Shown here: one piece after another, positions 1 to 12,200 of the stretch
Numbering within the stretch: the first letter of the stretch is position 1
Layout: each line of letters starts with the position of its first letter
DNA from: Dactylis glomerata
Taxonomy: Eukaryota > Streptophyta > Magnoliopsida > Poales > Poaceae
Direction of reading: 5' to 3'
Assembly: GCA_007115705.1 (NCBI GenBank)
Contig: QXEO01000431.1
Coordinates: forward strand, 496,001-560,000
Length of the DNA: 64,000 nucleotides
The notes under the pieces: generated by a model
What the model saw: only the letters and a program-made list of their open reading frames with translations
Told to the model about the DNA's origin: nothing
Database searches by the model: none
Translations under genes and position numbers: made by a program

Positions 1-245
1 TTCATATCGTATGTCGATATTGTAATCTGTATCGGATCCCACCCGATCCTTGGGACCTGGCCATCTATATATAGGGGCCAGGAGGGGACGGTGTGGGACA
101 GATTGAAAGCAAGCCAGGTTCTACACCCACATTTACTTTCGATACACACCTTGTTTGACTGACTTTACCTTCGAGTTCATCCGACGCCCTATCTCCCCGA
201 TCCTAAGTCCTTCATCTAGGACATTTGTTGAGTTAACCCTCGTCA
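1..245 (+). repeat. Element A 5' LTR (truncated by window edge)
   Basis: Matches 45998-46242 with only scattered differences and ends in CCCTCGTCA. A TATA-like stretch, TATATATAGG, lies at about 66-75, consistent with the U3 promoter. Confidence 0.93.
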
Positions 246-246
246 A

Positions 247-265
247 TTGGCGCCGACCGTGGGGA
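247..265 (+). other. Element A primer-binding site
   Basis: TTGGCGCCGACCGTGGGGA begins one base after the LTR. TGGCGCC is the usual start of the primer-binding site in Tat and Athila-type elements, complementary to a tRNA 3' end finishing in GGCGCCA. Element D has the related TTGGCGCCGTCTGTGGGGA at the same offset. Confidence 0.85.
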
Positions 266-282
266 CTCTGGGCGTTGGAATC

Positions 283-2703
283 ATGAATTCGACGGCTTTT
301 TCGCTTTTAGCCAGTAGGAATCCAGAAGTCGATGAAATCCAGATACCCTTCGGAACCGTCGATTGTCAACCTCACCAGTTAAGTTTCACACAAGTATTCA
401 AGAGCATGGATCAAGATATGGATTTGATGATCGGAAGCTTAAACTTTCGCGCCGGATCACTAGGTTCGATTCGCCTTTCCGATCCGGTGAAACCGGGTCC
501 ATCAGCAAGTGAACCCAAGACAGTAGCAATGTCGGAATCATCAGAAGGCTCTTCCAGCGAGGTAAACTCGCCGGTCAGCTTAGCAGAAACAGAAGAAGGA
601 AAAATCGTAGGAGGCAACGAAATCATGGAGAATTTTGACTTAGAAGTTCAACTTGAAGATCTCATGATCTGCCACGACGACACCTCAGATAAATCAACAG
701 ACACCTGGAAGACAGGATTAGAGCTTTCTGAAGATGACAATTTGATCTTCTCAAGTTCCAACAGCAAACTCGACAATCGATACCAGATACTCGCCATCAC
801 AGGAGACAACTCAGAAGAACTCGACGAAAACAACAATCCAGTGCTCAATCCAGCAAATATAAACAGAGGAGCAAATCATTTAGCAGAAGGAGAAACTGCG
901 GACTCCTTAACAACTAGGGAGAAAGTTCGATTATCAGTCGATGAGTGGAGAATAATCGAGACAGCCATGGAGCACGGCACGCCAATACCAACAAACTCCA
1001 GGAAAAATATGCTTTTGGGGTATCACTACGCCCTAAGGCAGCAGGCGAAGCAACTAGCAAAGGAGAGGATTGAAATACAGAAGAGGAAAGACTCAGCCAT
1101 TGCAGCAAGCGACGCTGCTCGCAGAGCACGTAGCGACGCGTCATATACAAATAAAAGGCATCATCGACATGGATCAAGATATGAAAACCTCGAGTACTTA
1201 GAAAGGCAAAGCATCTCCAAAAACCTCGACTCGTCCTTCCTATCGGTCGACGAGCAAGGAAACATCATACCAAAAACTCCTGAAGCAGCACTGGTGGCAG
1301 CTCAAGCATACTTACATACAACACGACCAAATCCAGGAGACCCGAGGGAACATATGCACCGAGCCGCACTAAATGGGTTGAAGATAGTAGGCAACAAATT
1401 ATCATAAAAATAGGAGGAGGCATATCGTAACAGAGGAACCCACAAGCCAAGATCACCACGCCATCACAATAGTCCTTGGCATAGGAGCGGCAGTCGACGA
1501 TCTAGAACACCATCACCAGGACGACACAAAAGCCTGAAGTACAGAGGAACCCGAAGATCCAGGTCTCCAAACAAAGCATATGATTGCGAAGACGACAAAA
1601 AAGAGATGGGGGCATCATGCTTTACCCATAGGGTTCGCACCACGCCAGTACCCAAAGGTTTCAAGTTACCTCATGATCAACAAAAATATGATGGATCCCA
1701 GGAGCCACAGTCTTGGCTTTCGGATTATCTGCAAGCAGTAAAAATATTGGGAGGAACCAAGGAGACAGCTATGCAAAGTTTGCAACTACACCTCACCGGC
1801 GCGGCCAGGTCATGGTTGAGCAAATTACAAAAAGAAACAATTGGAAGCTGGGAAGAGCTCACAAAGCAATTTACGAGTAATTTCAAGTCGACATATAAGC
1901 GGCCAGCATCCATAGAAGAATTCAAAGCCTGCGTACAGCAACACGGTGAGACATTAAGGGCGTATATCCAAAGATGGAGCATCATCAAAAATTCAGCAAT
2001 CGAAGTATCAGACGAAAGAGCAATAGACGCATTCATAGTCGGGTTAAGGCGAGGAGACCTAGTCAAAGAGATAGGCAGAATCAAGCCAAAAATAGTATCA
2101 GATTTAATGGATATAGCAAACAGATTTGCAGATGGAGAAGATGCGTGCAACAACAAGCGAACATGATCGCTAGAGGATGATAGAGGAAACAGATATGGAG
2201 GTCAAAGGAGGAGATCCCGCAATTACGATAACTATGGCTCTCACCGCCAAGTAGCCACAGGGTACAAGGACAATAACTATCAAGGGAACGACCGTAAAAG
2301 CTCAGGATATCGCAGCTACGGAAAGGAAGACTACAAAAAGTTTTAGACAAGAGAATCCAGAGAGTACAATCCATCACCTGAAGATATGCTAAACAGACCA
2401 TGTCATATACACTCTGCGTTTGTTGATGGGAAACGAGTATCCAGGCACACAATGAAAGATTGCACGACATTTTTGAAACTGCAGGAAGCATCGATAAACA
2501 AGCAAGCCGAAGCAAAACGGCAGGGATACGAAGGAAACACAAGCAGTGCGCCTGCAAATCAGCAAGGAAACAATGGGGTTCCTCAAAATCAAGACCAGCC
2601 GAACCAGGGACGTGATGATGACAGAGGATATGTTCCATCCAAAGGGCACATCACAACAATGATACAGCCTGTGCCGAAGTCGAACAAGAGGAAAAGAGCA
2701 TAA
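283..2703 (+). pseudogene. gag: Element A gag (broken by four in-frame stops)
   Basis: Capsid/nucleocapsid polyprotein of a Tat-type retrotransposon. The start is placed at ATG 283, 18 bases after the primer-binding site; the open frame reaches back to 247 without another ATG. One frame runs from here to 2703, interrupted by TAA 1405-1407, TAG 1411-1413, TGA 2164-2166 and TAG 2344-2346. The N-terminal third is acidic and Ser-rich. An Arg/Ser-rich stretch lies at about 1414-1600. The retrotransposon gag fold covers about 1640-2160, with the motif WLSDYLQAVKILGG and a match to the gag of element D. The C-terminal part has C-H-I-H and a later H-x3-D-C, resembling D's divergent nucleocapsid end. 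The protein cannot be made full length. Confidence 0.85.
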
Positions 2704-3441
2704 CTCGCCAAGTTAACCTGGCAGTAACTTCGCCTCCAGCAACAACGGAATATCTACACTGGTCAGAGCAACCCATAAAATTCAGCAGAGATGATCACCC
2801 AATAACAGTACCTCGGCCAGGAAACGCGCCTTTGGTACTCAAAGCCCAAATTGGGACTTACGATGTCGACAGAGTATTCATGGATGCAGGAAGTGGCATA
2901 AATCTTATATATGCAAATACCCTACGAGCAATGCACATCTCATTGGAGTTCCTGAAACCAACTAATTGTTCCTTCTACGGAATAGTCCCAGGAAGCGCTA
3001 ACTATCCACTGGGTCGAATAGCACTCAACGTTTGCTTTGGGAATCGACAAAACTGCAGAAGAGAGAAACTTGACTTTGAAGTTATGGACTGGCCATCACA
3101 ATATCACGCGATCCTCGGACGACCCGCGTTTTTGCGATTCATGGCAGTGCCTCACTATATGTACCTGGTACTCAAAATGCCAGGACCCAAAGGAATTATC
3201 ATAGTCAAAGGAAAGCTTCGAACTCTCAGATCAATGCGACAAGGAGTTCCACAAGATGGCTCAAAACTTCGGCATGATGGCAAGCTACAGAGAACCTAAA
3301 GACAAAACAAAAAGCTCGACTACAGGAGCCGCACAACAACTCGAAAGGCACCCAGCAGAGCCGGAGGTGAAAAAGCCATGGGTACAACTATCAGAACAAG
3401 ATAAGCCGACAGAAGAAGAAGAGAAGACTGCGGCGGCATAG
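2704..3441 (+). pseudogene. Element A protease and truncated linker; pol missing
   Basis: Aspartic protease region. The catalytic loop reads VFMDAGSGINLIYA (around 2872-2915); element D has VFMDGGSSLNLIYA at the same place, so the usual D-[ST/G]-G has become D-A-G. Downstream come the conserved DWPSQYHAILGRPAF and FMAVPHY motifs. The frame is shifted relative to gag near 2700 and shifts again near 3235, where the reading passes from a frame ending at 3299 to an overlapping one ending at 3441. In D this linker leads into reverse transcriptase; here reading ends in an acidic tail and no RT motif follows in any frame. Whether the gag-protease shift is programmed or a mutation cannot be told from one copy. 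Confidence 0.85.
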
Positions 3442-3785
3442 GCGACAAAGTACTTCAAAAAACAGAGTAGAAATAATAAGGCTGTAAAAGCCATGAGTTG
3501 CTCCAGGGCAATTCCCTCTAGATCCAGAACACAGGTCATTGGCCGGATCTCTTGGGTCACCCTATGTATCTTACATTATAGGCATAAATAAAGACAAAGT
3601 TCCTCTTATTCGAGTTTACGTGTCTCTACATAAAAAACTGCGACAAGCGCACGAAAATAAAAATGCTCTGAGAATAAATTCTGACAAAAAAGTTAGAAAA
3701 TACAAGCTCTCGTGTTCTATACACAAAATGCATAAGCATCATAACATCGGGTTATCAGAATTGTTCCACCCCCAGGGGGTCTAAA
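3442..3785. other. Element A spacer between protease remnant and antisense ORF
   Basis: I see no domain, repeat or RNA here. In D the equivalent interval holds about 3.2 kb of RT, RNase H and integrase followed by a tandem array, so this short A-rich stretch marks where pol is missing. Confidence 0.6.
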
Positions 3786-4593
3786 TAATGATGCACGCGG
3801 AAAAACACGGCATCCTCTCGCAGCAACCTAGCTATAATCCTTCTGGCAGGTTGCAGTGTATTCTCCAGATGAACTCGCAAACTAGCTCCACCTGGAGGAT
3901 AACTCAGTGACATGGAACTATAATTAAGCCTTGGATGCCACTTACGTACCCACCCAAGAGCAAAATTGGCTCCAGCCACCAAGTTAAGTTCTATCAGCCG
4001 ATGAATTTGCTGACTAGACCTAACAGTTTCGAGTAGCAGTGGAAAGCTTCCAGGCAGAGGATTGCGAGGAAGCATGACAGAGTGCATGGTCATCAGAGAT
4101 CTTCGACAACCATCAACTGCCTCTCTAATATGCTGAGCACGATCTTGAAGCAGCACAATAGCACGATGGCGTCGGGGATCAGACCACAAACTGTCGATTC
4201 CCTCTGGTGTTTTCTCCAGAGCTATATTTCGCTCAGTAACCCGATGCGCTTCAGCAGCAAAGTCCAGACAAGTACCTAAGATAACAAAAGTATTAGACAA
4301 CCACAGTGGAATAAAAGGAAACAAGAAAGGCCGCAAGGAACCTCACATCGCAACATCTCGCAGACAGACTCGACACTACCAATGAGAAAGGAGTCACATT
4401 CTTCGAGATGCACGACTTTGGCCATCAGACCAGACACCTTGTCCTCAAGAACGGATATCTGTTTCATAAAACCACAAGATTTGCTCGCCTTGTCCAAAGC
4501 AATCTATGCCTGGCGCTTCATCAAGGATAGACGGCTCTCAAGATCCAAAATTCTTAACGTATATTCTTTGCATCGACAGGAAGAAGGAGGAGG
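3755..4593 (-). pseudogene. Element A second antisense ORF, 3' part (two exons)
   Basis: Reads on the minus strand, opposite to gag. The terminal exon (4275 down to about 3755) begins after a splice acceptor ATCTTAG and encodes the motif CLDFAAEAHRV, which aligns with CLDSAAEARRV of element D (exon from 30335). Both then continue with an alpha-helical region containing LLQDRAQ / LLQDRIAQ. The preceding exon ends at 4347 with donor GTGAGG, giving a 71-bp intron and the same phase 1 as D. In-frame TAG 4506-4504 (CAG to TAG possible) interrupts the upstream exon. That exon continues across the element B insertion to 41722. Function unknown. Confidence 0.7.
4589..4593. other. Target-site duplication of element B, left copy (GGAGG)
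   Basis: GGAGG immediately precedes the B 5' LTR and recurs at 41640-41644 immediately after its 3' LTR. Removing B plus one copy restores an open reading frame in A's antisense exon. Confidence 0.93.
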
Positions 4594-6226
4594 TGATATG
4601 TCTCCAACATATCTATAATTTTTGATGCTCCATGCTTGTTTTTACACCATTTTCCTAATGTTTCGTTACACTTCGTGGCACTTTTATGCATTTTCCGGAA
4701 CTAACCTATTAACGAGTTGCCACAGTGCCAGTTCCCTGTTTTCTGCTGTTTTTGTGTTTCAGAAGTGATACACAGGAAATATTCTCGGAATTGCACGAAA
4801 CAAGTTCCTGAAGTCTTATTTTACCCGGAAGCTTCCAGAGATCCGCAGGAGAGTAGGAGGGGGCCACCAGGGCCCCACATGCCAGGCTCGCATGGCCAGG
4901 GGCCTGGCCGCGCTGCCATGGTGTGAGGGGGCCTGGCCCCTCCTTTGACATCGCTCCTTCGCCTATAAAGACCCCCCGACGGAAAAAACCTAAGTACCCG
5001 ATCACTTTTCCAGAACACATCGCGATCCGCCGCCGCCGTCGACCCGAAGATTGGGAGGGTCCAGAAGCTCTTCCTGGCACCCTGCCAGAGAGGGGAATCG
5101 CCACCGGAGGTCTTCTTCATCGCCATGCTTGCCTCCGGAGCGATGAGTGAGTAGTCTACCTTGGACTATGGGTCCATAGCAGTAGCTAGATGGTTGTCTT
5201 CTCCACCATGTGCTTCATGTTTAGATCTCATGAGCAGCCCTACATGATTGAGATCACCGTTATGTAATTCTACATGTTTGGTTTGTTGGGATCCGATGAA
5301 TATTGGTGTTTATGATTGAGTTGCTGTACTGAATATTATCTTTTGTTATCTCTATGTTGTTTATGATCTTGCATGCTCTCCGTTGTTAGTAGCTATCTTG
5401 GCCGAGTAGTTGCTAGTGACTCCAAGAGGGGGTATTTATGCTCGATAGTGGGTTCATGCCTCTATTTAACCTGGGGGAGTGACAGAAACCTCTAAGGTTG
5501 TAGATGTGTTGTTGCTACTAGGGAGAAAACAGCATTCATATGCTCAATGGCATATGCTTTGTTTACATTACACCCTTTGCTTAATGCAATTATCTGTTGT
5601 TCGCAACTTAATACTTGTGGACTTCTCGGATTGATTCACCACAAGTGGATTATTAGTCATAGATGCAGTTGGATGGCGGTCTATGTATTTTGTTGTAATG
5701 CCCAGAGTAAATCTCATAGTGATCTTCTTGACATATCACGTTTATCTTTATTCTATCAATTGCCCAACTGTAATTTGTTTACCCGGCATGTGTTATTTAT
5801 CTTATGGAGAGACACCACTAGTGAACTGTGGATCCCGGTCCTATTTCCATCATATTGCTATCACCTGTTTACTTTACTCACACTGTTTACTTTATTCGCA
5901 TACTCTACTGTTTTTCACTCGATACGCTCATAACCTTTGTTTCAAGCAAACCGGTGAGATTGACAACCTCATCGCAAGTTGGGAACGAAGTACTTGGTTG
6001 TGTTGTGTGCAGGTTCCGCGTTGCAGTTAGCAAGCAAAGCTTGGACGAGGCGCCATATATAAATTGTCTGAAGCTGTCACAAGCTAGCAAGCATCACCTT
6101 CAGTCGTTTGTCTCTCCTCTCCAAGAACGATAAACCTTGGTTTCTTAACTGAGGGAAAATTAGCTGCTATACTCATCACACCTTCCTCTTGGGGTTCCCA
6201 ACGGGCTGGTCATTCACCACGCATCA
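4594..6226 (+). repeat. Element B 5' LTR
   Basis: Begins TGATATGTC and ends CACGCATCA. A TATA box TATAAAG at 4974-4980 follows a GC-rich block. The first bases carry CG-to-TG/CA changes against the 3' copy (TGATATG versus TGATACG, AACATAT versus AACGTAT), as expected for methylated-CpG decay. Confidence 0.93.
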
Positions 6227-6237
6227 AGCTAATTTTC

Positions 6238-6255
6238 TGGCGCCGTTGCCGGGGA
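6238..6255 (+). other. Element B primer-binding site
   Basis: TGGCGCCGTTGCCGGGGA, 11 bases after the LTR, is the classic Athila-type primer-binding site. Confidence 0.88.
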
Positions 6256-6414
6256 GGAAGTAGAAGACTTCTGCGAGGGGAGTTTTCGCATGCACATCCT
6301 TTACTTTGTTATTGTTTTGCTTTACTTGATTTATTTTAGCTGCATCGTTTTATATCAAAAACCCAAAAAAAATTAGAATCCTTGGTAGTTTCTATTTCTT
6401 TACTTTAGTTTATT

Positions 6415-7280
6415 ATGTCTAGTTCAGTTGCTACTACTATGTCACCCGAGGACATGATTTTTACTTTTAAGCAGAAGGATGAGGAAAGTTTTAAAGAAGC
6501 TTGGTCTAGAATTTATGATTGGCATGGAAAAACTGAACCTAAAATGGCCTTGAGTTTGCTTCTTAGTAGCTTTTACTTTGGGCTTGCTCTTCGTTATAGA
6601 TATGCTTTGGATGCTACTGCAGAAGGAGATTTCCTTCATTGCGATGGAGATCAAGCCTTCAACATTATAAAAAAGTTGATTACAATTTATAGCATGCCAA
6701 CCTATTTTGATTCCTCTCTTGTGTGCATTTTTAATAGACCTGATACTCTTGAGACTCGCACTGCTAGCTTGAATTCTTGCTACAATACTTTGCGCCAGCA
6801 TTTTGATTATGTGCCATTAAATTCTGAACCTTCGAGTTGGTATCCTACGATAAAAATCACCATTAGTGGTGAAACTTTTCATGCTCGTTGTGATATTATG
6901 TCTGAATTTTGTCTCATGCCAAAGGATGTTTATGAATCTTTGAGCCTTTGGAAGCTTTCTGAGGGGGAGAAGGAATTTCTCTTACTAACAATGCCACTAT
7001 ATTTCCCATTGGAACAGCTGAAAGAGTTTTTACAAAAGTCCTAGGAAGAATGATATCTACTGATTATCTTGTTATTGAATGTGTAGGAAAAGGACAAATC
7101 ACACTTGGAAGATCGCTCTTGAAGCTCCTGGGCGCCGTCATTGATGTGGGAAAAGGCAATATAAGATTTATCTCTCCACCTTGCAATAGCCATGTCTTTC
7201 CTAGAGTCAAGAACAAAGGTAAGAAAGGAAGACGTAAGGCACGCGCTGATCCCAGTACTTCATCACTTGATATTACTTGA
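6415..7280 (+). pseudogene. Element B gag-protease remnant (frameshifted)
   Basis: ATG 6415 opens 209 codons whose N-terminal part (EESFKEAWSRIYDWHGK... then FYFGLALRYRYALDATAEG) matches the Athila-type gag pattern (ESFxEAWxRF, FYxGL, DAxAGG). It is much shorter than a full Athila gag, and nucleocapsid zinc knuckles are not seen. Around codon 150 it passes straight into a retropepsin-like stretch, with TIKITISGETFHARCDIMSE in place of the usual ...ICDLGAS and then LMPKDVYESL. A frameshift near 6975-6990 breaks it. The conserved protease end (GRSLLKLLGAVIDVGKGNIRF-like) continues in another frame at 7050-7280. The catalytic DLGA/DSGA is not preserved (RCDIMSE), so no active protease is expected. 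Confidence 0.72.
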
Positions 7281-9210
7281 TTCGCAATTTTCTGCGCCTA
7301 GCTCAAAGGCGTTAAAGAAAAGCACTCTTGGGAGATAACCCAATGTTTTTATTTTCAGTACTTTTTCTTTTATTTGAGTCTTTGAAGTCATTACTACTGT
7401 AATGACCGCTCCTTATCTTTTTTATTTTGTTTTTGTGCCAAGAGAAGCCTCTAATTCGAGTGAGGTAAAGATTTGGGGATATTGCTGTCCTGAAACTGTT
7501 TTCGGTGCTGCACCGTAAAAATTCGTATAAATTCTCTGTATATCTTTTGGACCTGCGATTTCTTGTGCATATGCCCCAGGTTATATCCAAACTTTTGTTA
7601 GATGAACACTTTTTGATTTGAGCAACAGAAAACCCCTCAAAAATTCGACCTTTGTCAGCTGTTCAGTTTTGACAGATTTCTGCCAATATTCGTGTTTGCC
7701 ACTTTATCGCTTTCTTTTGAGTTCTTTTGATCACGGAACTTTTGGGGAAGTTGCTACAGTAGTATTTGATATATATGTGGTGGTTTTGAGTTGAAACCTG
7801 AAGCAAAAAGAGGATTGATTATATGTTATGCTACACTAATGTTGCTAATAGAATTGTGTTTAGTTTTGTATGAAGGAAGTTTTCAAGTGTAGGGATTGGA
7901 GAATGATCAGATGAGTTGAAGAATGGACAAAAGCTCAAGCTTGGGGATGCCCATGCATCACCCCAAGAAATATCCAAGAAGTACAAGCATCAAAGCTTGG
8001 GGATGCCCCGAGGCACCCCTTCTTCATCGGCAAAAATCAGGTCACCTTTCAAGACGCTATATTTTTATTGCTTCATGAACTATCTGTTTTTCTTGGAGCG
8101 TCAGTTGTTTTAGTTTTCTTAGTTAGTTTAGTTTGTTTTGTTTGCTGCAATAAATGGTTGGACCCCAACAAATTTCCTTTGGAGAAGTTGCCTAGTTTTC
8201 ATTTGCAAAGAACACTCCGTTTTCATTCTTACAATTTCACCGGGTGTTCTTCTTTTTCCGCTACTGCTTTTGGTTTTTGTTTTCGCCTTGATTTGCGTTC
8301 AGACCTTGTCCTATCTTTTCATCAAGGTGTATTTTTGCCTCTGATCTTTATTGGTTTTCATCAAAAGAGGTGTCTTTAAAAATTTCAAATGGTGTTGGAA
8401 AAGAGAAAAAGCTTTGTGCAAAATAGTGGTACAAGAAGGAGCTTGTGTAGACTGCGGCTTAGGCTTTTTCATGTCATGCTTGATGTCTTTTTGATAGTAT
8501 GCTTAGTGGTTTTGCTGTAGCATGACTTGTCTCAAATAACTGAGATTGCTTAATGAGCCTTTGAAAAAAATCATGCGTTGTTTTTATTGTATGGAAGCAT
8601 TATTTTGGTTTTCTCCTTGATGCTTTATTTGGGTTGACTTGGCGCATGCTCACACATGTTAGACTCTTACAAAGTTGCCAATAGCCTTCATGATTATTTA
8701 GTTTTTGACTTTTTATGCCATCTTATGCTTCTTTTAATGTCGCTTTGTCGCTTTGTCGCTTTGCATGATTATGGCCATTATTGCTCTCTTAGTTGGTCGC
8801 TCCCAGTCTTTTGCTAGCCCTCGCCTTGTACTGAGTATGAGCTCTACTCGTGCATCCAACTCCTAAAATCCAAAGTTTTCCAAAGTGTCCACCATACATA
8901 CCTACTAGCAATTTGCTATTCCAAGTAAATTTGACTTGCTTTTATTTTCTCTTCAAATTAAACTCTTACCAGTGTTATGCAAAATTCGGTCAGTAAAGCT
9001 CTCACGAACCGGAAGGCACACTTTACTTTTTCCTGTTCTTAAAAATTTGACATTGTGGTCTCTTATGTTGAGTTGTTATGCTTGCAAGTTGAAAGTTGGA
9101 GACTAGCCCAGCCATGCAGTCATGGGCAAGCTTTCAACATTGCACTTCTTATTTGAGTTGATATCATGATCTTTTGTTTATGGATGCCCGCGGTGTGAAA
9201 TGAATTGGGA
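7281..9210 (+). other. Element B 3' non-coding region, part 1
   Basis: T-rich sequence without a supportable gene. It is homologous to 49565-51485 of element E. It contains two copies of the purine-tract-like AAGCTTGGGGATGC (7937-7950 and 7993-8006) and three copies of TCGCTTTG near 8740-8765, where E has two. The region ends at the C insertion. Confidence 0.8.
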
Positions 9211-9215
9211 ATCTT
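9211..9215. other. Target-site duplication of element C, left copy (ATCTT)
   Basis: ATCTT precedes the C 5' LTR and recurs at 24558-24562 after its 3' LTR. Element E has the unduplicated site (GGGAATCTTGCGGGG). Confidence 0.95.
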
Positions 9216-12200
9216 TGTAACACCCCCACTTTTGTTGCCCGAGTTAAAACCTACTTAAGTGCTATTTGTGGGTAATTAAAAAACTTTTCCTCGGCAAATG
9301 CTTATGTGCCCTATGAATGCATGAGTGCATGTGTGTGAGCTAGCAAGTGTAATTTTATGTGCGTGCATGATTTCATGAGTGCATGAGTGTGCATTATTTC
9401 ATGCCTTAATTCTAGAACTTCTTCCATGCTTAAATTTCATGAACTAGAATGGCTTTATGATTTTATGCATGAAAGAATGGAGCTAGGCTGGTTTGCTCTC
9501 AAAACTAGACCTAGCATGCTATTTCTTGCTTGCCCAAAACTCTTTCTCTTTATTTTCTTTTCCTTCTCGCATTACTTCGAAAATTGGGTGCATCTTTAAA
9601 ACCCTAGCTCGCCATCCTCAAAACTCTTGAAACTTTGGCATTTACCCCCCCTCAACTAGGTTTGTAACTAGTATAGATCATTGGTGAGATCACCTCCCCT
9701 TCTTTTCTTGTTCTTTTATTTTTACTCCCTTATTTGAAAATTAGGAGCTTCTCCAAAACCCTAGTTTATCTAGCTCTAAAATTTTCAAACTTTGGTCTTA
9801 TGCTCTTGAGCACCTTGGATACCTCTGGATACTATCCTAGCTCAACTTTCAAACCAAGTTTGAATAATTCGAATTCAAATCTGAATTTCGGTTTTGCAGA
9901 GCCCTAGACCCCAAACCACCCCTTTTTCTCTCTTTTCCTTCCTTCTTCTTAGCCGACCAAAGGGAGAAAAGGGGAGCTGCTGTGAATCTTCTCTCTGGGA
10001 CTGAAAGGATCTGGGGGAAATCTTTTCCCCTTGTCGTTTGCTGTTGGCATCGAAGGGAAGGAGGAGCCCGAGGCCAACGCCGCCAGCACCCTTCTCTCTC
10101 CCTCTAATCGTCAACCCAGCCACCGCCACTGACCCCCAGTCGACGATCACCACCTTCCCTGGGACCCTACCACGACCCCACCCCGCAGAGGCACCACGAC
10201 ATCACCCCACGTCGCCCCGCCCGTCGCCATGGCCGCCGTGGGCGTCCAGCACGAGCAGGGACGTCCCGTCCACCCCCAGCCCTGTAACCTCGCCGTCAGG
10301 CGTACCACGACGCGGCGAATCAATTCCCCGAATCAGATCGCATCAAGAACCAGTGTGCACCGCGCCCCCGGCCGTGACTGTCGACGTCACCAGCCCGCCC
10401 AGAGCGCGCAGCTCACGGGTCACGTTCCCGTGCACCCTGGCCCTCTCCTGCGCCGCCGTTCACGCACGCCTGCACGGCACTGTGCTGCAAGCACGACGCC
10501 ACCTTTTCCCAACCCCCTTGTGCACTGCATCGACGTCGCCGCCCACCGGTTTTCTGGCCTAGTCACTGAACCCGACACGTTCTCTCGTGAAACAGCCAGC
10601 CACCGACGCTCCAACCCTACTCCCTGCACTCAGTGCACAATGCCGCCCCGCACAGCCGCCCACGACGCCCAATGGAGACCGTCGCGGGTGCACCATAGAC
10701 CGAACCTAGCTGTCAGTATAAAGTTCGGGGACGCCCTCTGGAAACCTCTCTCACCCTCATTTGCTCCGCCTCTCTCCCCACTCAACCGGACACCCTCGAC
10801 ATCGCCGAAACCAGAGGAAGCAGCCGTCGGAGAGCCAGAGCTACGGGGGAGATCTTCACCGGCAAAGGGTGGAGGTTGCTGTCACCCCGCCGTCCCTCTG
10901 CTCTCTCCCTCTGGCTTGCTAGCCTTCTAGCATCATCTAGACCTCACCCTCTCTTGATCTCGTGCAGGAGAAAGCAGAACCGACGATGACCTTGCCGTAG
11001 ACATCCGATCACCGGGGAGATCTTCGACAACCTCACGAGCACCGCTGCCCCTGCATGCACGTTCCCTGGCCAAGACCACACTACTGAACCTTTTCGCCGC
11101 CAAACCAGACCTCGCCGGACCCCCGACGACCTCTGGTGAGCACCTCCCTCTCAAAACCCTAGCCAGGGACTCCCGGCTAGTCTGCGCTCGCTGAGCCCGC
11201 GAGGGAGACGATCTCCGGGCCGTCCGATCGAGATCGATCGGCGGCATACTCCTTCGCTTCGATGAGGCCGAGCAGGCCACCGGATCTGGGCCGGCCTAGC
11301 GTGGCCCCGCTCAGATCTGCTGCTCTAGGCCCGTTTAAATTTTTTTCTGAGAAATCCTTCACTATTTGGAAATCCCTGCTAGACTAAAAATGACTCAAAA
11401 ATTATTTTGAGCATCCAAAAATTGTGAATCCAATTTATATCTGCTCCTGAACTTAATCTTCACCTGCGTGTACTGCATGCATAATTTATTGGAGCCTAGA
11501 TATTATCTTTGGATTATTAATAGTAGATCTATTGATTTTCACTATTACCTGCAAATATGATATCCTGTTTACTGAAAATTGTTGAATCCAATTTTCACTG
11601 GCACCCTACAGTTTTCTTGATTTACAGGAACTGGTTTCACTATTTTAGGAATGGTGAATTGTTTGCAGTAATTGTTTTGGTGATAATAATATTCTGCAGT
11701 AATTGATTTATTGTGCTCAAAATAATGTTTATTTTGGAATGATTCCACTTCTGGAATGTTGTGCATCTGATTAGATTTCCAGATTGACCTCTTTTAGAAT
11801 TTTTGGATTTACAGATTAATTTTAGGAATTATCTTGCTATTCTAGTGATTCCTAGATATAGTAAATCCTTATTAAATCACATTTATAGTATTTAAGGGTG
11901 TTTCCAAGTGTGTTGCTACTGAAATGTTATCAACTACCTGTAAGTGTGCTGATACCATGTTTTGATATGCTTGATGCATGCAAGTGCTTGCTTGTGTTTG
12001 AATAATACCATGTGGCTAGAATTTGGTTGCTTTCTTGTTGATGATTAATTTTCTTTTATAAAATAGGTATATGTTCAGAAATCTAAACTTGTTTGCTTCT
12101 GATACTCAAATGCTGGAGTTGGTTTGGTGTGGTTGAATGAAACTACTTGTATGCATGAGTGCTTATTGCTTGTATGTTCTTTTCTGTTTCCGGCGATAGA

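Noticed and set aside
2690..2710. Programmed frameshift between gag and protease in element A
   Set aside because: D has gag and protease in the same frame, and A carries other disabling changes nearby, so a mutation is the simpler reading; no slippery site stands out.
5547..6133. ORFs of 101-128 codons in the B LTRs and the equivalent ones in E
   Set aside because: Three overlapping frames, hydrophobic by T-richness, all inside LTR sequence, disrupted differently between copies.
10038..10930. Overlapping ORFs of 174 and 233 codons in the C LTR (repeated at 20688-21580)
   Set aside because: They lie in a GC-rich stretch where stops are rare, overlap in two frames, straddle the TATA box and have low-complexity Pro/Arg/Ser composition; no domain is recognisable.
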